Source: Clostridia bacterium (GTDB lineage: Bacteria > Bacillota > Clostridia > TANB77 > CAG-508). From it: 53,051 nucleotides of DNA. The stretch covers positions 1 to 53,051 of the forward strand of contig CAADUZ010000047.1 of the NCBI GenBank assembly GCA_900752335.1. Direction: 5' to 3'. This document shows, in pieces, positions 8,664-18,192 of this stretch. The notes beneath the pieces are model-generated. The model saw only the letters and a list, made by a program, of their open reading frames with translations, was not told where the DNA came from and ran no database searches. Positions within the stretch are counted from its first letter, which is position 1, and every line of letters starts with the position of its first letter. The position numbers and the translations under genes are program-made.

Positions 8664-8984
8664 TTAGTTTAAACCAATTACAGATATGTCTGAAATTATG
8701 TCATCAACTGAAACTGGCGTTACTTTATTTAGCATTAATATATTTAATAATTTATTTACTTCTTGTTCTTCATTAGATATATTATTAATTACTTTAGATT
8801 CAATATTGAATTTTTCGTTTTTCTCTTTTGTCTTTACTATTTCTATTCCATATTTTCTTTCGTTCTTTTCAGCTAAATTGTGAGTTTCATAGTATTCTAG
8901 TTCAATCTTTTCATTTTCGTTTAATTCTTCTGAATCAGACCTATCTATGATTGTCTTTCCAAAAAAGCTCTTCCTATACTCCAT
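8664..8984 (-). CDS. DUF6514-type protein of unknown function
   Basis: A 106-residue protein with no signal or membrane segment. The central ESKVINNISNEEQEV and the C-terminal KVTPVSVDDIISDI stretch fit a small Clostridia family of unknown function (DUF6514 as I recall it). The start ATG is preceded by a G-rich Shine-Dalgarno. It lies alone between the terminators of murG and topA; the palindrome at 8622-8662 follows directly. No function can be proposed from context. Confidence 0.6.
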   Translation of the reverse strand: MEYRKSFFGKTIIDRSDSEELNENEKIELEYYETHNLAEKNERKYGIEIVKTKEKNEKFNIESKVINNISNEEQEVNKLLNILMLNKVTPVSVDDIISDISVIGLN

Positions 8985-9177
8985 CTTTTGTTTTTCCCCC
9001 TTCCTAACAACATACTTTCTTAATATAATACAAATAGCCTAAAATAGCAAGCTATTTCGTATACCAGCATTCGACAAAATTCGACTTTGCATTATTTTTA
9101 ATATAGTTTTTACTATTCTTCTTTTAAATTATCTGTTCTAATTATATTCATCAAATTGGATTTTATGCATAAAAAAA

Positions 9178-9207
9178 TTGAGGTCAACTCTACGAAGAGT
9201 ACCCCAA
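9178..9207 (-). terminator. Terminator of the division/cell-wall cluster after murG
   Basis: On the minus strand TTGGGGTACTCT pairs with AGAGT..ACCTCAA (one G-T pair and a two-base bulge) around a TCGT tetraloop. Seven T residues follow (plus-strand A-run 9171-9177). It lies 22 bp past the murG stop, so it closes the mraZ-to-murG cluster. Confidence 0.85.
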
Positions 9208-9228
9208 TATAAGCGACAATAATATTTT

Positions 9229-10359
9229 TTATTTAATTTTTTTATTTTCTATTACTTCTTTTATTTCTTTATAAATATTTTCTTCTACATTTGGAATAGT
9301 AACTTTTTCTGCATTCTTTCCCATTTCTTCTAAACTCTTTTTGTTTTTTATTATTTTGTTTATTGTATTTCCTAAAAGTTCTGAATTTATATCTTTATCA
9401 AGTATAATTTTAGCGGCTCCTACTTTTTCTAATACTCTGGCATTATATTCTTGATGGTTTTCTGTTGCAAAAGGAAATGGTATAAATATTGCTGGTTTTC
9501 CAACTACCGATACTTCCGTAATTGTCATTGCACCGCTTCTGCAAACTACTAAATCCGATATGTTCATAACTTCTTCCATATTATATATATATGGGACAAT
9601 TTTAGCATTTTCTATATTGTTTATGTCTATATTTATTTCATTTAATTTTTCTTTTATTTTTTCATATTGTTCTGGTCCTGCTGCCCACATTATTTGATAG
9701 TTTTTGTTCTTTTTATTTACTATTATTTCTATAAAGCTTCTATTTATACTTTGTGCTCCCTGGCTTCCCCCAAAAACCAAAACTACTGGTTTATCTAATG
9801 CTAATCCTAAATCTGTTTTTATTTTTTCTTTTTGACTTTCCGTATAATCTATTTTCTTTATTTTTATTGGGTTTCCTGTTACTATAACATTTTCCTTGTT
9901 ATCTAATCTTTCTTTTGCATCTTTAAACCCTACTAATATTTTATCAGCTTTGTTTTTAAATAGCTTTACTGCTATTCCGGGGAAAGCATTGCTTTCATGT
10001 AGTATTACTGGGATTCCTAATTTTTTTGCAGCAATTACTGTCGGAACGCATATATATCCGCCTGTTCCTATTAAAATATCTGGCTTGAACTCTTTTATAA
10101 TTTCTTTAGCTTCTTTTATTGATTTATATGTTTCAAATAGATTTTTTATATTTTGAATTGTAATTTTTCTTTCCAATCCATGAGCATTTATTGTTTTTAA
10201 GCTATATCCGCTTCTTGGTACTAAATCTGTTTCTAATCCTCTATTTGTACCTATGAATATTATACTAGAGTCTTTTTCCTTCTCCATAATTTTATTTGCG
10301 ATTGCAAGACCTGGATTTATATGTCCACCTGTTCCTGCTGCTGCAATTATAGCTCTCAT
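9229..10359 (-). CDS. murG: MurG: UDP-GlcNAc transferase making lipid II
   Basis: It transfers GlcNAc from UDP-GlcNAc to lipid I on the inner face of the membrane, the last cytoplasmic step of peptidoglycan precursor synthesis. The N-terminal glycine-rich loop GTGGHINPG (about 9-17), the GGSQGAQSIN loop of the C-terminal GT-B domain, and the CRSGAMTITE nucleotide-binding stretch are all present. Length is normal at about 376 aa. I chose the ATG at 10359 because GAGGGA lies 4-10 nt upstream; a start four codons earlier would bury it. It follows ftsW by 27 bp and ends the cluster. Confidence 0.97.
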   Translation of the reverse strand: MRAIIAAAGTGGHINPGLAIANKIMEKEKDSSIIFIGTNRGLETDLVPRSGYSLKTINAHGLERKITIQNIKNLFETYKSIKEAKEIIKEFKPDILIGTGGYICVPTVIAAKKLGIPVILHESNAFPGIAVKLFKNKADKILVGFKDAKERLDNKENVIVTGNPIKIKKIDYTESQKEKIKTDLGLALDKPVVLVFGGSQGAQSINRSFIEIIVNKKNKNYQIMWAAGPEQYEKIKEKLNEINIDINNIENAKIVPYIYNMEEVMNISDLVVCRSGAMTITEVSVVGKPAIFIPFPFATENHQEYNARVLEKVGAAKIILDKDINSELLGNTINKIIKNKKSLEEMGKNAEKVTIPNVEENIYKEIKEVIENKKIK

Positions 10360-10386
10360 TTTATCCCTCATTTCGTTTTAACTTAT

Positions 10387-11550
10387 TTATACTTTTTCTC
10401 TATTTTTAGAAATGTTTAAAAGTATTCCGCACATTCCTAGCAATAGTATTAATGCTGTTCCACCTGCACTAAAGAATGGTAATGACATACCTGTATTTGG
10501 AATAGAATTTGTTACAACTGCTATGTTTAGTACGACCTGTACCATAACAAGTGCAGTAATTCCTGTTGCAAGTAAGCTTCCGAACATATCTTTAGAGCTC
10601 ATTGCTATATTTATTCCTCTTAATACAAATAGGGCAAAAAGAATGATAACAGCTATACAACCTACAAAACCTAGTTCTTCTGCTAGTATTGCAAATATGA
10701 AGTCGTTTTGTGGCTCCGATACATATAGATATTTTTGTTTACTTTCTCCTAAACCTACACCAAATATTCCTCCTGAACCTATTGCATATAATCCTTGTAT
10801 AGTTTGCCATCCCACTCCAGTTGCATCTTCCCATGGATTAAAAAAGTTTAGTATTCTGCTTATTCTAAAGCTTGCTTCCGATGCTGCTTCTCCTGCTGTA
10901 GATAGATATATCCCTAATGCACTTCCCCCTACGCCTATTGCTACAGAACCTGCTATTATGAAGTGTAATAATCTAGTACCTGCAACAAGCATCATTATAA
11001 CAGTAATTAAACCCATAACAATACCAACACTTAAGTGGTTTTGTATAAAGAATGCAATAAGTATAGGCACACCTGCCATTGCAAGTGGTGCTAAAAAACC
11101 TTTTGTAAAACTTTTTAATTCGTCTTTATGTTCTGTTAAATATCCTGCGAGTCCGATTATTAGACCTATTTTTGTAAATTCTGATGGTTGAAAACTAACA
11201 AATCCAAAGTCTACCCATCTTGTAGCACCACCACCAGAGGCTCCTATACCAGGTATTAATACTAAAAACAGTATTAATACTGAAAATACATATATTACTT
11301 TATATAACCTTTTATAAAAGTTATAGTCTAGTCTTGAAGCTAGCCACATAACTATTAAGCCTAATACAGCATATTGTAACTGGCTTATAAAATATGTATA
11401 ACTATTTCCAGTTTCAGCAAGTGCTGAAGGTGCACTCGCTGATAAAACCATTACTATTCCAAATGCTAGTAAAATTAATATAATTATTATTAGATAAAAA
11501 TCTACTTGTTTCTTTTTTTCCTTGTTTACACTTTTTGTTTTGTTTTGCAT
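10387..11550 (-). CDS. ftsW: SEDS-family cell-division/spore-cortex glycosyltransferase (FtsW/SpoVE)
   Basis: Multi-pass membrane protein of the shape, elongation, division and sporulation family. It polymerises glycan strands from lipid II with a partner class B PBP. About ten hydrophobic segments span the protein after a Lys-rich cytoplasmic N-terminus. The conserved C-terminal stretch NTGMSLPFFSAGG is present, as is PSEFTK in the first half. The partner is most likely the PBP at 14175-16166 in the same cluster. I start at the ATG at 11550, with AAAGGA upstream; the in-frame TTG at 11562 is too close to it. SpoVE and FtsW cannot be told apart from sequence alone. Confidence 0.93.
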   Translation of the reverse strand: MQNKTKSVNKEKKKQVDFYLIIIILILLAFGIVMVLSASAPSALAETGNSYTYFISQLQYAVLGLIVMWLASRLDYNFYKRLYKVIYVFSVLILFLVLIPGIGASGGGATRWVDFGFVSFQPSEFTKIGLIIGLAGYLTEHKDELKSFTKGFLAPLAMAGVPILIAFFIQNHLSVGIVMGLITVIMMLVAGTRLLHFIIAGSVAIGVGGSALGIYLSTAGEAASEASFRISRILNFFNPWEDATGVGWQTIQGLYAIGSGGIFGVGLGESKQKYLYVSEPQNDFIFAILAEELGFVGCIAVIILFALFVLRGINIAMSSKDMFGSLLATGITALVMVQVVLNIAVVTNSIPNTGMSLPFFSAGGTALILLLGMCGILLNISKNREKV

Positions 11551-11610
11551 TATAGAAACCAATCCTTTCCGAAGTGTAAAATTTTAATTCATTTGTTTTA
11601 TTTTTTAGTC

Positions 11611-12588
11611 TTAAATTGCAAATAGTCCAACTATGCAAAATACTAATGTAATTAAACTAAATACTGACACTATTTTATTTTCTTTCCAACCAGATAACTC
11701 GAAATGGTGGTGTATTGGCGCCATTTTAAATATTCTATTTCCTGTTTTTTTATAATATGCAACTTGCACCATTACTGAAATAGTTTCTATTATTGGTATA
11801 ATTGCTATAATTACCAAAAGTAATGGCATTTTTAAGTATAGTGCAATACCTGCTATAGCACCACCAAGCATAAGTGAACCTGTATCTCCCATCATTACTT
11901 TTGCTGGGTGCAAATTGAATAATAAAAATCCTAAACATGCACCTATTAGTATTGTTCCTACTGCAGTTACTTCTTTTATTCCTAATAGTACAGATATTAC
12001 TGTTAAGCAAGTAATTATTATTGTTGTAACACTTGTAGATAAGCCGTCAATTCCATCTGTTAAATTGATTGCATTTGTTGTTCCTAACATTACAAGAACC
12101 GCAAATGGTATATATATCCATATAGGAAGTGTAAAATATTCTTTTAAAAATGGTATATAAATTTCAGTACCCAAATTAAATACTTTTGTAAGTACTATTG
12201 TATATGCTACAGCTACAATTAGTAATCCTAGCATTTTAGCTTTTGGGCTTAATCCTTTAGTATTTTTAAAAAATAATTTCTTAAAATCGTCCGCAAATCC
12301 TATTAATCCAAATCCCACTGCTACTCCTATTAGTGGTAACATGGCTTTTGCTACGTCTTGCTGATCTATTGCAAAGTCCATGTATATAAATGCACCTACT
12401 ACAATTAGTACAATTATCATTATAATACCGCCCATTGTTGGTGTTCCCTGTTTTTTTAAATGAGATTGTGGTCCTTCTTCTCTTTCTATTTGTCCTACCT
12501 TTAATTTTCTTAAAATTGGTACAACTATCAAAGATAATGCTACACTTGCTGCAAAAGACAGTAGTAGTATCTTATTTTGATATTGCAT
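11611..12588 (-). CDS. mraY: MraY: phospho-MurNAc-pentapeptide transferase
   Basis: Integral membrane enzyme that transfers phospho-MurNAc-pentapeptide from UDP to undecaprenyl phosphate, giving lipid I. Roughly ten membrane segments are seen. The catalytic Asp motifs GFADD (about 101-105) and NLTDGIDGL (about 174-182) and the cytoplasmic APIHHHFE motif near residue 290 are intact. The length of 325 aa is typical. The start has AAGGAGG at ideal spacing, 12 bp downstream of murE. murF, usually next to it, is absent here. Confidence 0.97.
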   Translation of the reverse strand: MQYQNKILLLSFAASVALSLIVVPILRKLKVGQIEREEGPQSHLKKQGTPTMGGIIMIIVLIVVGAFIYMDFAIDQQDVAKAMLPLIGVAVGFGLIGFADDFKKLFFKNTKGLSPKAKMLGLLIVAVAYTIVLTKVFNLGTEIYIPFLKEYFTLPIWIYIPFAVLVMLGTTNAINLTDGIDGLSTSVTTIIITCLTVISVLLGIKEVTAVGTILIGACLGFLLFNLHPAKVMMGDTGSLMLGGAIAGIALYLKMPLLLVIIAIIPIIETISVMVQVAYYKKTGNRIFKMAPIHHHFELSGWKENKIVSVFSLITLVFCIVGLFAI

Positions 12589-12600
12589 ATAAGTTCCTCC

Positions 12601-14091
12601 TTATTTTTTATTTTCTATCATTTCGTTTATTATTGTATTTACTATTAAGTTTTCGTCAAATGGATATCTTTTTTTATTTATTTCTTGGTATTGTTCATGT
12701 CCCTTTCCTGCAAGTACTATTATATCTTTTTTGTTTGCCATTTTTATTGCTTTTTTTATTGCTTCTTTTCTATCTACAATGCATTCATATTTGCCGTTTG
12801 TTTTCTTTATTCCTTCTTCTACTTCTTTTATTATTGTATCTGGATTTTCTGTTCTTGGATTATCAGAAGTGATAATGCTATAATCTGCTACTCTTCCAGA
12901 AACCTCTCCCATCATAGGTCTTTTATTTTTATCTCTATCGCCTCCACAGCCAAATACAGAAATTACTCTACCTTTTGTATATATTTTTACAGAAGATAAA
13001 ATCTTTTCTAAACTTTCTGGTGTGTGCGCATAATCTATCATTATTGTTAATCCTAGTTTATTATCAACAAGTTCGCTTCTTCCTGGTACTCTTATGCTTT
13101 CTAATGCTTCTTTTATGTTATCGCTAGTGCAGCCAAATTGCATAGCCACTGCTATCGCTGCTAAACTATTGTATACACTAAATCTACCTGGTATAGATAC
13201 TTTTATTCTTTCATTTTTATCCCCTATTTTAACTTTAAAGTCTACGTATTGATTTGTTACCGTTATATCTTTTGCTAAAATATCGCAATAATTATCTATT
13301 CCATATGTTATGTAGCTACATTCTGGCGCAAGTTTAGGAATTGTTATTGCATATACGTCATCTGCATTTATATAGCCTTTTTTGCACATTTTAAATAATT
13401 TTACCTTTGAATTGAAATAATCTTCCATGTCAGAATGTTCTTTGCTACTAATATGATCTTCTGCAAAATTAGTAAATATTCCTATGTCAAAATCGCATCC
13501 TGCTACTCTATCTAATTTTAAGCTTTGTGAAGATACTTCCATTACAACAACTTCGCATTTTTCTTCTAGCATTTTGCTGAAAATTTCTTGTAACTTTAAG
13601 CTCTCTGGTGTTGTATTTTCATTATTTGCTATTTTTTTATCTCCAACATAAGATGCTACCGTACCAATTAAACCTACTTTGATGCCTTTTTTTTCAAGTA
13701 TATCTCTTATCATATATGTAGTAGTTGTTTTTCCCTTTGTACCTGTAACCCCTATTAGTTTCATTTTTTTAGATGGATTTTTATAAAAATTACATGCTGA
13801 TATTGCTAGAGCATATCTAGTATTTTTTGCTAATATTAAAACTACATTATCTGGAATTTCATTTAGGCCTATTTTATCTATTTCGTCCTCTTGTGCAAGA
13901 ATTACTTTGGCACCATTTTTTATAGCCTCTTTGATATGTTCATGACCATTAGTATCAAAACCCTTAATTGCTACAAACATATCATTTTCTTGTACTTCTT
14001 TAGAATTACTTTTAATTTCATTTATATCAATATCGAGGTTTCCCTTGACTTTTAGTCCTTCTAAACCTGTCAAAATACTTTTTAATTCCAT
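12601..14091 (-). CDS. murE: MurE: UDP-MurNAc-tripeptide ligase
   Basis: ATP-dependent ligase that adds the third amino acid of the stem peptide to UDP-MurNAc-L-Ala-D-Glu in the cytoplasm. The P-loop GTKGKTTTTYM lies near residue 110 and the substrate-recognition motif DNPRTENP near 405. DNPR with the following Glu is the signature of meso-diaminopimelate ligases rather than lysine ligases, so a DAP-type wall is inferred. The GGAGG overlapping the first possible GTG/ATG codons argues for the second ATG (14091). It lies between the class B PBP gene and mraY, and the usual murF and murD are not in the cluster. Confidence 0.95.
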   Translation of the reverse strand: MELKSILTGLEGLKVKGNLDIDINEIKSNSKEVQENDMFVAIKGFDTNGHEHIKEAIKNGAKVILAQEDEIDKIGLNEIPDNVVLILAKNTRYALAISACNFYKNPSKKMKLIGVTGTKGKTTTTYMIRDILEKKGIKVGLIGTVASYVGDKKIANNENTTPESLKLQEIFSKMLEEKCEVVVMEVSSQSLKLDRVAGCDFDIGIFTNFAEDHISSKEHSDMEDYFNSKVKLFKMCKKGYINADDVYAITIPKLAPECSYITYGIDNYCDILAKDITVTNQYVDFKVKIGDKNERIKVSIPGRFSVYNSLAAIAVAMQFGCTSDNIKEALESIRVPGRSELVDNKLGLTIMIDYAHTPESLEKILSSVKIYTKGRVISVFGCGGDRDKNKRPMMGEVSGRVADYSIITSDNPRTENPDTIIKEVEEGIKKTNGKYECIVDRKEAIKKAIKMANKKDIIVLAGKGHEQYQEINKKRYPFDENLIVNTIINEMIENKK

Positions 14092-14174
14092 CATTACCTC
14101 CACTTAATTTTTTAAGTTATGCAATCTGCCGTTTACATTATATAACTAAATTCTCCTTTTGTATATAGTTTTAT

Positions 14175-16166
14175 TTATTTTTCTTTTTGTACTTCCAAAT
14201 ATGGCAATATTTCTCCCAATACTTGTGCTCCGATTGGTGCTGCAACCCCGCCTCCTTGGTGTCCTCCCTCTCCTGTTGGATTATATAATGTAATTAATAT
14301 AACAATCTCTGGCTCGTCAGTAGGTGCTACACCTACAAACGAAGTTACATATTTGCCTGTGTTTACACCGTCTTCAGAAGTTCCTGTTTTTCCTCCTATT
14401 GAATATCCTTGTACCTGTGCGTTTTTACCAGTTCCTTCTGCTACAACTGTTTCCATCATACTTAATATTCCTTCTGCTGTTTCTTCTGATATTACTCTTT
14501 CTCCTTCTTCTACAGGCATATCCTCTACCTCTTCTGTTTGGCTATCAATTATTTGCTTTACTATTCTTGGTTTTACATATACACCTTTATTTGCTATTGT
14601 ACTTACTGCTGTAATCATTTGTATTGGCGTAATTTCAAACCTTTGGCCAAATGATATTGTTGCAAGCTCTACTGGGCCTACTTTATCTTCTTTTAAGAAA
14701 ATGCTGCCTGCTTCTCCTGGTAAATCTATTCCAGTCTTTTTTAATAAGCCAAATTTTTCTAAATAATCATAATATTTACTTACACCTATTTCTTGCCCTA
14801 GTCCAATAAATACCGGATTACATGAGTTTTTTAGTGCTTCTCGTAAACTCTCCGGTCCATGTGGATTATAGTACCTCCAACAGCTAATTTTAACTCCCGC
14901 AACAGTAATTCCTCCTGTGCAACAAAATTCTCCTTCTTTATCAGTTGTAGTTATCCCTTCTTCTAATGCTGCCGATGCTGTGACTAATTTAAATGTAGAA
15001 CCAGGTTCGTACGTATCTGCTACTGCTTTATTTCTCCAAACTTTCTGCATTTCTTTTATTTGCTCTGTTTCCGATAAATTATCCCAATTAGGTTTTAATT
15101 CTTCTATTGTAGTTTCGTACGGTTCGTTTAAATTATAGTTTGGATAGCCTGCCATGGCTAAAATATCCCCAGTTTTTGGATTCATTACTATTATGTTTCC
15201 ACCATCTGTACACTCATTATCAATACATGCTTCTTTTAAATATTTCTCTGCAATTCCTTGCACAGTAGCATCAATACTCAACACTAAATCGTTTCCGTCC
15301 ACTGCTGGTATATAGTTTTCCCCTTCTCCATCTATTTCTCCTCCATTTGCATCTGTTACTTTAGTTATTTTACCCTTTTCTCCTTGTAGTTCGTCTTCGT
15401 AAAGAGCCTCTATTCCATCTAGTCCCTGATTATCTGAACCGCAAAAGCCTATAACTTGTGAAGCCAAACTATTATATGGATAATATCTTTTAGTATCTTC
15501 ATCAATGTTAATGCCAACTTCTATATCGTTATCCTCCATCCATACTCTTAAGCTGTCCGCCTTTTCTTTATCCACTCTTTTTACTATTGTTTCTATCGAA
15601 CTATTTTTCTTTACTTTTTTTAATACTTTATCATAATCAAGTTCAAAAATGTTTGATACGGCTTTAGCAACCTTTTCTTTATCTTCTTTTGCAATATTAT
15701 TTGGATTAACTGTTATTGTATTTACTGTACTACTTATTGCTAGAACATTTTTACCCGTTGCATCATATATCGTCCCTCTTCGTGGGCTTATTTCTCTATC
15801 TATGCTTTGCTGTTCTAGTGCCATTTGTTTTAATCTATCTCCATCTACTAACTGTATCCAGCCAATTCTTGTTATAAAAAGAGTGGTAATAATAAACACT
15901 ATAATTATCCATATTTTTAGCCTTCTTTTTCTACTCATATCACTATTTTTTTCTTCTGGCTTTTTGGGGCTATTTTTTAACTGTTTTAATTGAAATTTAT
16001 ATTTTTTGTTTTGCTTATTTTGAAGCTTTTTCTTTAATTTTTTTGTATTATCTAAATTCTCTTTATTTTTTCCTTCTTTTTTTATTTTATTAATTTGTAA
16101 TTTATCAAACCTTGTCTTTTGCATTTTTTCTTTCTTATGCTTTGGTTTTACTTTATTTTTCTTCAT
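14175..16166 (-). CDS. Class B penicillin-binding protein (FtsI/SpoVD type, no PASTA)
   Basis: Septal or spore-cortex transpeptidase. A long Lys-rich cytoplasmic tail (about 1-80) precedes one membrane anchor (about 85-105), the PBP dimerisation domain, and the transpeptidase domain. The three active-site motifs are visible: S-T-F-K in YEPGSTFK, S-C-N in KNSCNPVF, and K-T-G in GGKTGTSED. Unlike its paralogue at 34154-36463 it ends straight after the transpeptidase domain and has no PASTA repeats. It sits after ftsL and before murE, the standard ftsI/spoVD place. I prefer the ATG at 16166, since the AAAGG upstream would be internal to the earlier ATG. Confidence 0.93.
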   Translation of the reverse strand: MKKNKVKPKHKKEKMQKTRFDKLQINKIKKEGKNKENLDNTKKLKKKLQNKQNKKYKFQLKQLKNSPKKPEEKNSDMSRKRRLKIWIIIVFIITTLFITRIGWIQLVDGDRLKQMALEQQSIDREISPRRGTIYDATGKNVLAISSTVNTITVNPNNIAKEDKEKVAKAVSNIFELDYDKVLKKVKKNSSIETIVKRVDKEKADSLRVWMEDNDIEVGINIDEDTKRYYPYNSLASQVIGFCGSDNQGLDGIEALYEDELQGEKGKITKVTDANGGEIDGEGENYIPAVDGNDLVLSIDATVQGIAEKYLKEACIDNECTDGGNIIVMNPKTGDILAMAGYPNYNLNEPYETTIEELKPNWDNLSETEQIKEMQKVWRNKAVADTYEPGSTFKLVTASAALEEGITTTDKEGEFCCTGGITVAGVKISCWRYYNPHGPESLREALKNSCNPVFIGLGQEIGVSKYYDYLEKFGLLKKTGIDLPGEAGSIFLKEDKVGPVELATISFGQRFEITPIQMITAVSTIANKGVYVKPRIVKQIIDSQTEEVEDMPVEEGERVISEETAEGILSMMETVVAEGTGKNAQVQGYSIGGKTGTSEDGVNTGKYVTSFVGVAPTDEPEIVILITLYNPTGEGGHQGGGVAAPIGAQVLGEILPYLEVQKEK

Positions 16167-16269
16167 AATTGCAAAACCTTTCATATTTTTTTACAATAAT
16201 TATTCCTATGATAATTCTATTCATTCAAAACAAAAAAAGACTAAAATATATAAATATATTTTCAGTCTT

Positions 16270-16779
16270 TTATTTTCCTAATATATTATCTAATAATTGC
16301 TCAAACCAATTTTTCTCTTCTTCCATAATTACTTCTTCACTTGCTGGTTCTACATAATCTTCTTTATCTAGGCTTACATAAACTTTTTGGCTATTATCTA
16401 GTTTTTGCATTCCTAATTTCTTCTCTGCCATTTTCTCTATGTTTGATAAATTTAAGCTGTTTTCTAGGTTTACTTTAAGTTGTTCATTTTCCTTTTGTAC
16501 AGCTGCTAAATTTGATTTTAGTTTTTCATTTTCGTTAAAGCTTTCATTTATTAGTGAGTTCCTATAACTTATAACAACAAAACTAGCAAATATTAAGCCT
16601 ATATAAATTACTGTTTTAATTTGAGTTTTTAAATGTTTTTTAGGTTGTACTTTTTCCTGCTTTTTCTTAATTGTCGTAGATTTCTTTTTAGAATATGGAT
16701 TTTTAATTGGTTCATATTCTGGCTCTAATTTTCTTGGGCTAGTTTCATATTGGTACCTATTATACCTATAATTTGCCAT
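16270..16779 (-). CDS. ftsL: FtsL-like bitopic division protein
   Basis: A 169-residue protein with a basic Lys/Tyr-rich cytoplasmic N-terminus (about 1-48), one membrane segment (about 49-70), and a short extracellular coiled coil (about 75-125), then an acidic tail ending in a hydrophobic helix. Sequence conservation in FtsL is low; the topology and the position between rsmH and ftsI carry the call. FtsL with FtsB/DivIC and DivIB activates the FtsW-FtsI pair. GAGGTG precedes the ATG. No divIB gene follows in this cluster. Confidence 0.8.
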   Translation of the reverse strand: MANYRYNRYQYETSPRKLEPEYEPIKNPYSKKKSTTIKKKQEKVQPKKHLKTQIKTVIYIGLIFASFVVISYRNSLINESFNENEKLKSNLAAVQKENEQLKVNLENSLNLSNIEKMAEKKLGMQKLDNSQKVYVSLDKEDYVEPASEEVIMEEEKNWFEQLLDNILGK

Positions 16780-16815
16780 AAGTTATTCTCACCTCTTTTC
16801 TTATCGAATTGTTCT

Positions 16816-17755
16816 TTAATTTTTGTATATTCTTTCAAATATTCTTAATTTAGCGCTTTTGCTTCTTGCATTTTCGTCTTGTTCTTCTTTAGTTGGCAAT
16901 ATTGGTTTTTTAGTAATAATTTTTCCATAAGATTTATAACCACATACACAATATGGTAAATCCTTTGGGCATGTACATTTTCCTTCTGCTTCTATAAATG
17001 CTTCCTTTACACTTCTATCTTCTAATGAGTGAAATGTAATTATAGCTAATCTTCCATGTTCTTTTAATAATTTTATTGATTCTAATGTAGTATTATATAG
17101 CGGTTTAAGTTCATTGTTTACTTCTATTCTAATTGCTTGAAATGTTCTTTTAGCTGGGTGTCCATCATTTTGTTTTGATTTTGGAATAGAATTCTTTATT
17201 ATATCCACAAGTTCTGCTGTTGTTTCTATTCTTTTTTCCTTTCTATATTCACAAATATTTTTTGCAATTATTCTAGAAAACTTTTCTTCGCCATATTTAT
17301 ATATAATATCTGCCAATTTTTCTTCAGCATATTCATTTACTACTTTTTCTGCTGTTAGTTCTTGGGTTTGGTCCATTCTCATGTCTAGTTTAGCATCTCC
17401 CATATAGCTAAAACCTCTATTTCTTTCGTCTAACTGATATGAAGATACCCCTAAATCTAACAAAATTCCATCTAGATTTTCAATACCTAATTCATTTAAT
17501 ATATTTGGTAAATCGTCATGATTTCCATGAACATATTTTACGTTTTTATATTTTTCTAGTCTTTGCTTTGCTGCTCTTAATGCTTCTTCATCTCTGTCTA
17601 TTCCAATAAGCAAACCTTTTTCTGATAGTCTTTTTACAATTTCTTCACTATGACCTGCTCCTCCGAAGAGTACCATCTACATATATTCCATCTGGCTTTA
17701 TATTTAGTCCTTCTATAACTTCATTTAATAATACTGGCTTATGTTTAAACTCCAA
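16816..17755 (-). CDS. rsmH: RsmH (MraW), 16S rRNA m4C1402 methyltransferase, interrupted by a +1 frameshift
   Basis: SAM-dependent N4-methylation of C1402 in 16S rRNA. The product reads through the expected motifs only if one base is skipped after about codon 30. The first frame gives LEFKHKPVLLNEVIEG... up to YVDGTL, then stops; the next frame resumes exactly at GGAGHSEE, the SAM-binding loop. The break is at the codon CGG (17663-17665, sequence CTT CGG AGG on the minus strand). Skipping the C gives about 312 residues, the usual length. The start is a TTG at 17755 with GAGGTG ahead. An in-frame internal ATG at 17676 could start a shorter product lacking the N-terminus. It may be a programmed frameshift, a mutation or an assembly error. 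Confidence 0.9.
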
Positions 17756-17783
17756 ATTGTACACCTCATAGCACAAAATTTTA

Positions 17784-17822
17784 TTATAGCATAAGCAGTT
17801 GGTATAAAAATATACCAACTGT
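17784..17822 (-). promoter_or_regulatory. Palindrome and -10 box upstream of rsmH
   Basis: A perfect 11-bp inverted repeat (CAGTTGGTATA at 17797-17807 and its complement at 17812-17822, AAAA loop) lies just upstream of TATAAT (minus strand, 17784-17789). It would cover the -35/spacer region of a promoter for rsmH, where a repressor or activator dimer could bind. No clear -35 is visible, so activation or a purely RNA role is possible. The GTTGGTA core recurs upstream of rpoB. Confidence 0.5.
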
Positions 17823-17855
17823 ATGCTTATCCTTAAATGACCTTGTTTTAGGTAT

Positions 17856-18166
17856 TTTTTTCTTTTGTCCATTAATTATCTTTTGTTTATTAATACTTTA
17901 TTTTTAGTTACTATATATGATAAACAATCAATATTTTATCTTTTGAGAATTAAAATATCTTTTGTTTAATAAAAGCTTTTGTATTATTTTTATTTAATTT
18001 TTCTTTAGTGTTTTTTACTTTTATAAAATTTTATCTTTGGTTAGGCTTGTCTTTTGTATTTTTTCTTTATGTTTTTATCTTTTGTATTGATTTTAAATTT
18101 TTTACTTTTATCTTTTGTAAACAAATGAGGTTTAATATCTTTTGTGCTTTAAAATTTTTATCTTTA
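17856..18166 (-). repeat. Decamer repeat cluster (ACAAAAGATA) between mraZ and rsmH
   Basis: The 437-bp stretch between mraZ and rsmH has no gene. It carries at least five exact copies of TATCTTTTGT on the plus strand (17877-17886, 17956-17965, 18076-18085, 18109-18118, 18136-18145) and about six one- or two-mismatch variants (for example near 17859, 17937, 18033, 18049, 18157). Read in the direction of transcription the unit is ACAAAAGATA. Spacing is irregular and not an exact multiple of the helical turn. The spacers are not unique sequences of constant length, so it is not a CRISPR array. Function unknown. Confidence 0.75.
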
Positions 18167-18192
18167 GTTTTCTATATAAACTTTAAAAAAAG

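Noticed and set aside
17674..17676. Internal ATG as the normal rsmH start
   Set aside because: It would drop the conserved KHKPVLLNEVIEGLN region, which is present just upstream with a proper TTG start and ribosome site.
17856..18166. Possible CRISPR array from the decamer repeats
   Set aside because: Repeats are only 10 bp, spacing is irregular and there are no unique spacers or cas genes.
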